From contig NZ_MWMO01000001.1 in NCBI RefSeq assembly GCF_002556635.1, forward strand, positions 62,001 to 126,000: a DNA stretch of 64,000 nt, read 5' to 3'. Origin of the DNA: Novosphingobium sp. PC22D (GTDB taxonomy: Bacteria > Pseudomonadota > Alphaproteobacteria > Sphingomonadales > Sphingomonadaceae). The translations under genes and the position numbers were made by a program. Below the pieces are notes generated by a model, which worked only from the letters and a program-made list of their open reading frames with translations, ran no database searches and was not told the DNA's origin. Position 1 is the stretch's first letter. Each line of letters begins with the position of its first letter. Shown here piece by piece: positions 63,098-64,000 of the stretch.

Positions 63098-64000
63098 ATG
63101 ACGTTGTGGCGCCTTCTAATTCTTGCCGCGCTGGGGATCGTTGCGACGGTTCCGGCGTGGGGAAGCGATGCGCAGCCGATCGAAGTCCACGGCCTTCGCC
63201 CGCCCGCGCTGCCGCCGCTCGCCGCCAAGCTGGGCGACGAGGTCACGCCGCTCGCGGTGCGCCTCGATCTTACGGTCGATCCGGCGCAGTTCGAATTTTC
63301 CGGCGAAGTCGAGATCGACGTCGATCTCAGGGTGCCGGTCGACCACATCGATCTGCACGGCCGCAACCTGCGCGTTGCGAGCGTCCTGCTGCGCACCGCG
63401 AGCGGCCCGATCAAGGCGCGCTGGCGCCAGGTCAGCGCGTCGGGCCTCGCCCGCGTCGAACTGGACCGGACCGTGCCCGTCGGCCGCGCGACGCTGGAGA
63501 TCGCCTTTGCCGCCGACTTCGCCGACGGGCCTTCGGGGATGTTCCGGGGGAAAGTCGACGGCGCGTGGTATAGCTGGACGCAGTTCCAGTCGATTGATGC
63601 GCGCACCGCCTTTCCCGCCTTCGACGAGCCGCGCTTCAAGACGCCTTATACGACGGTCGTGCGCACGCCGCCCGGACTGGTCGCGGTCAGCAACGGCGCC
63701 GAACTCTCGCGAACACGCGAGGCCGGGCTCGACGTTCACCGTTTCGCCACCACCAAGCCGCTTCCCAGCTATCTCGTCGCGGTGATGACCGGACCCTTCG
63801 TGGTGCTCGAGGGCGAGGCGCCGCCGAGCCCGCAGCGGCCCCGGCCGCTGCCCATGCGCATCGTCTCGACGCCGCAGAATGCCGGCCACCTGCAATTCGC
63901 GCTCGACAATTCGGCGCGGATGATCGCGCTGCTCGAGGACTATTTCAACGAACCGATCCCGCTTGCCAAGCTCGACCAGGTGACATCGCCGATGCTGCCC
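63098..64000 (+). CDS. M1-family aminopeptidase, N-terminal part (runs off window end)
   Basis: The first 301 codons start MTLWRLLILAALGIVATVPAWG, a signal peptide. The aminopeptidase N-terminal domain shows YSWTQFQSIDARTAFPAFDEPRFKTPY (with substrate-binding and loop residues) and KPLPSYLVAVMTGPF. The zinc motif HEXXH lies beyond the window. M1 enzymes remove N-terminal residues from peptides. It starts three bases after the HerA-like stop and is probably cotranscribed with it. Confidence 0.9.
   Translation, partial: MTLWRLLILAALGIVATVPAWGSDAQPIEVHGLRPPALPPLAAKLGDEVTPLAVRLDLTVDPAQFEFSGEVEIDVDLRVPVDHIDLHGRNLRVASVLLRTASGPIKARWRQVSASGLARVELDRTVPVGRATLEIAFAADFADGPSGMFRGKVDGAWYSWTQFQSIDARTAFPAFDEPRFKTPYTTVVRTPPGLVAVSNGAELSRTREAGLDVHRFATTKPLPSYLVAVMTGPFVVLEGEAPPSPQRPRPLPMRIVSTPQNAGHLQFALDNSARMIALLEDYFNEPIPLAKLDQVTSPMLP

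Overview
The window is high-GC chromosomal DNA that reads as an alphaproteobacterium, most probably a sphingomonad (order Sphingomonadales). The signs are a serine palmitoyltransferase gene next to its own acyl carrier protein (sphingolipid synthesis), DivK, a GlnK-AmtB pair behind a sigma-54 promoter, a DksA with a degenerate zinc finger, and a complete gene transfer agent (GTA) structural cluster of the Rhodobacter type with sphingomonad-style extra genes. I saw no tRNA, rRNA, CRISPR array, insertion sequence or integrase. GC and third-position GC look even across the window, so nothing stands out as recently acquired.

1-17.6 kb holds housekeeping and envelope genes. They are a partial flavin monooxygenase facing a LuxR-type regulator, a Slam-type outer-membrane translocon directly behind its TbpB-like surface lipoprotein, an HNH endonuclease, GluQRS, a small HIG1-like membrane protein, cobalamin adenosyltransferase, 3-hydroxybutyryl-CoA dehydrogenase, a 5'-nucleotidase lipoprotein, a zincin-like protein, a TPR protein and gyrB. 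IF-1 and small envelope proteins follow. The gyrB-infA gap carries a run of perfect hairpins ending in a plus-strand terminator, a candidate small RNA.

17.7-29.1 kb has prfC, a nuclease/phosphatase-fold protein, the nitrogen module glnK-amtB, a DUF442 phosphatase-like protein, an RGG-rich double cold-shock protein, the overlapping argD-argF-hslO operon, queC, and an OmpA-family protein with a 22-proline linker.

29.3-43.3 kb is one minus-strand GTA cluster. In transcription order it encodes small terminase, large terminase, portal, a small membrane protein, prohead protease, capsid, adaptor, a very short stopper-position protein, tail terminator, tail tube, two chaperone-type proteins, a short tape measure, a large fused distal-tail protein, hub, peptidase, a shortened tail-tip protein and a DUF2793 protein. 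Most neighbours overlap by 4 bases. It has no integrase, replication or lysis genes. The N-terminal 575 residues of the distal-tail protein look like a barrel module that the tail-tip protein lacks.

43.5-64 kb returns to chromosomal genes. They include a YqaA/DedA protein, a dioxygenase-hydrolase-SnoaL cassette, usg, a sulfotransferase, the acp-spt pair and DivK. An overlapping plus-strand operon follows (DUF3572, HAD, RidA, glycerophosphodiesterase, acyltransferase), then dksA, a PilZ protein, an orphan peptide-binding lipoprotein and arfB. The minus-strand chain pabBC, aminotransferase, RluA-type pseudouridine synthase comes next, then a HerA-like ATPase and the start of an M1 aminopeptidase that runs off the end.
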